NCBI GenBank assembly: GCA_946405565.1
Contig: CAMJHU010000193.1
Span: 1-5,009, forward strand
From: an uncultured Clostridia bacterium
GTDB taxonomy: Bacteria; Bacillota; Clostridia; Oscillospirales; Acutalibacteraceae
Direction of reading: 5' to 3'
DNA: 5,009 nucleotides
This document shows, piece by piece, positions 4,420 through 5,009 of the stretch (the stretch's first letter is position 1; the number at the start of each line of letters is the position of its first letter). The notes under the pieces were generated by a model that ran no database searches, had not been told where the DNA came from, and was given only the letters and a program-made list of their open reading frames with translations. The translations under genes were made by a program, and so were the position numbers.

Positions 4420-5009
4420 TTACATCATCTGCTGTGCCAGTTTTTTGACTTCCTCCACTGGCAGACCGGTGGTTTCAGCGGATTCCTCGATGGTGAACCC
4501 TTTTTTGACCAGACGAAGTGCGATCTGATTTTTTTCATTGATGACCTTCGTTTCCATTTGTGCAGTTCGTTCCTCCGCTTTAGCAATCTGAGCTTCTATT
4601 TGTGCGGTTCGCGCCTCCGCCTGAGCGGTTCGCATTTCTGCCTCAGCGGTTCTCGTTTCTGCCTCAGCGATCCGATCCTTATAATAATCAATGTATTCTT
4701 CCAGGAGCTGACACATATGCTGTTCCCCCTTTTCGTTCTTAAAATAGTCTGTTTTCGTCGATAATTGATGATAATTCATTTCTTTAGGATCGTAACACAT
4801 GAAATCGTGCATGAGCATTCCCAACGGTGTACTGTCTGTATGAGATGCGTTGACATACACAATATGCAGTCCGTCATCGAAACGCTTGCCGTTCTCCTGA
4901 ATGGTTCGCTCAATATGATAAACCGGCATATTATCTCCCAATACGTCGTTCTCGGTGATGAAAATGACATATGTTTCACAAAGATCTTTGTATTTTTGCC
5001 CCTTTTTTA
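4420..5009 (-). CDS. Rpn/PD-(D/E)XK nuclease-family (transposase-like) protein, C-terminal part only
   Basis: The reading frame is open to the right window edge, so the real start lies outside; about 195 residues are visible. The first visible part (GQKYKDLCETYVIFITEND, then PVYHIER and FDDGLHIVYVNA) matches the later half of the Rpn/PDDEXK_2 domain, whose catalytic acidic and Lys residues would be off-window. Next is a predicted coiled coil of six exact heptads (A-x-x-E-x-x-x). The tail VKKGFTIEESAETTGLPVEEVKKLAQ is a family-typical C-terminal helix pair (G-x-x-I-E-x-x-A-x-x-T-G-L). Rpn proteins are linked to RecA-independent recombination and often occur as many copies per genome. The gene is visibly more AT-rich than its neighbours, which would fit acquisition. 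Catalytic competence cannot be judged here. A TTG at 4941 is internal, not the start. Confidence 0.85.
   Translation of the reverse strand, partial: KKGQKYKDLCETYVIFITENDVLGDNMPVYHIERTIQENGKRFDDGLHIVYVNASHTDSTPLGMLMHDFMCYDPKEMNYHQLSTKTDYFKNEKGEQHMCQLLEEYIDYYKDRIAEAETRTAEAEMRTAQAEARTAQIEAQIAKAEERTAQMETKVINEKNQIALRLVKKGFTIEESAETTGLPVEEVKKLAQQMM
4543..4668 (-). repeat. 21-bp tandem repeat encoding coiled-coil heptads in the Rpn-family gene
   Basis: Six consecutive 21-bp units encode AEAETRT, AEAEMRT, AQAEART, AQIEAQI, AKAEERT and AQMETKV. The first two units differ by only two bases within 21, and the later ones are progressively diverged. This suggests unit duplication from the N-terminal side of the array. 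The unit length keeps the frame and the heptad phase. Confidence 0.8.

Noticed and set aside
4411..4764. 117-codon plus-strand frame opposite the Rpn-family gene
   Set aside because: Its Leu/Ser/Phe-rich repeats (LCGSRLRLSGS) are the antisense reading of the coiled-coil repeat.

Overview
The window looks like a chromosomal stretch from a spore-forming, moderately GC-rich member of the Clostridia, most like the Oscillospiraceae/Ruminococcaceae. The signs are strong AAGGAGG-type ribosome binding sites, at least one TTG start, a SpoIIQ-like engulfment protein with a forespore-type promoter, an LCP cell-wall ligase, a BCAT-type IlvE and an Rpn/PD-(D/E)XK protein. This is inferred from protein character and signals; no rRNA, tRNA, CRISPR array or insertion sequence was found.

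Layout. Positions 2040 down to 1 (minus strand) look like one operon. A sigma-A-type promoter (TTGAAA-17-TAGAAT, 2029-2057) reads into a small nucleotidyltransferase-fold (MNT) protein with a TTG start. Next comes a HEPN-domain protein overlapping it by 14 bp, then, 34 bp on, a LytR-CpsA-Psr (LCP) protein that runs off the left edge. The MNT has lost the usual GS and DxD residues, and the HEPN lacks the Rx4-6H RNase motif. The pair therefore looks like a non-catalytic relic or a repurposed module rather than a classical MNT-HEPN toxin-antitoxin.

Divergent from this operon is a plus-strand SpoIIQ-like M23 (LytM) gene at 2157-2957. It is preceded by a candidate sigma-F/sigma-G promoter and followed by a TGAATAG heptad repeat and a strong terminator. 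A separate monocistronic ilvE (3205-4272) follows with its own extended -10 promoter. It also ends in a heptad-type repeat array starting at the stop codon. Convergent with ilvE, on the minus strand at the right edge, is the C-terminal part of an Rpn-family PD-(D/E)XK protein with a 21-bp tandem repeat encoding a coiled coil.

Functionally, LCP (attachment of glycopolymers to peptidoglycan) and the SpoIIQ-like protein (engulfment) both act at the cell envelope, but they are divergently transcribed with different promoter types. IlvE is unrelated metabolism. I see no clear new multi-gene defence or mobile system. The points most worth following are the degenerate MNT-HEPN pair tied to an LCP gene and the heptad repeats that begin across two different stop codons.
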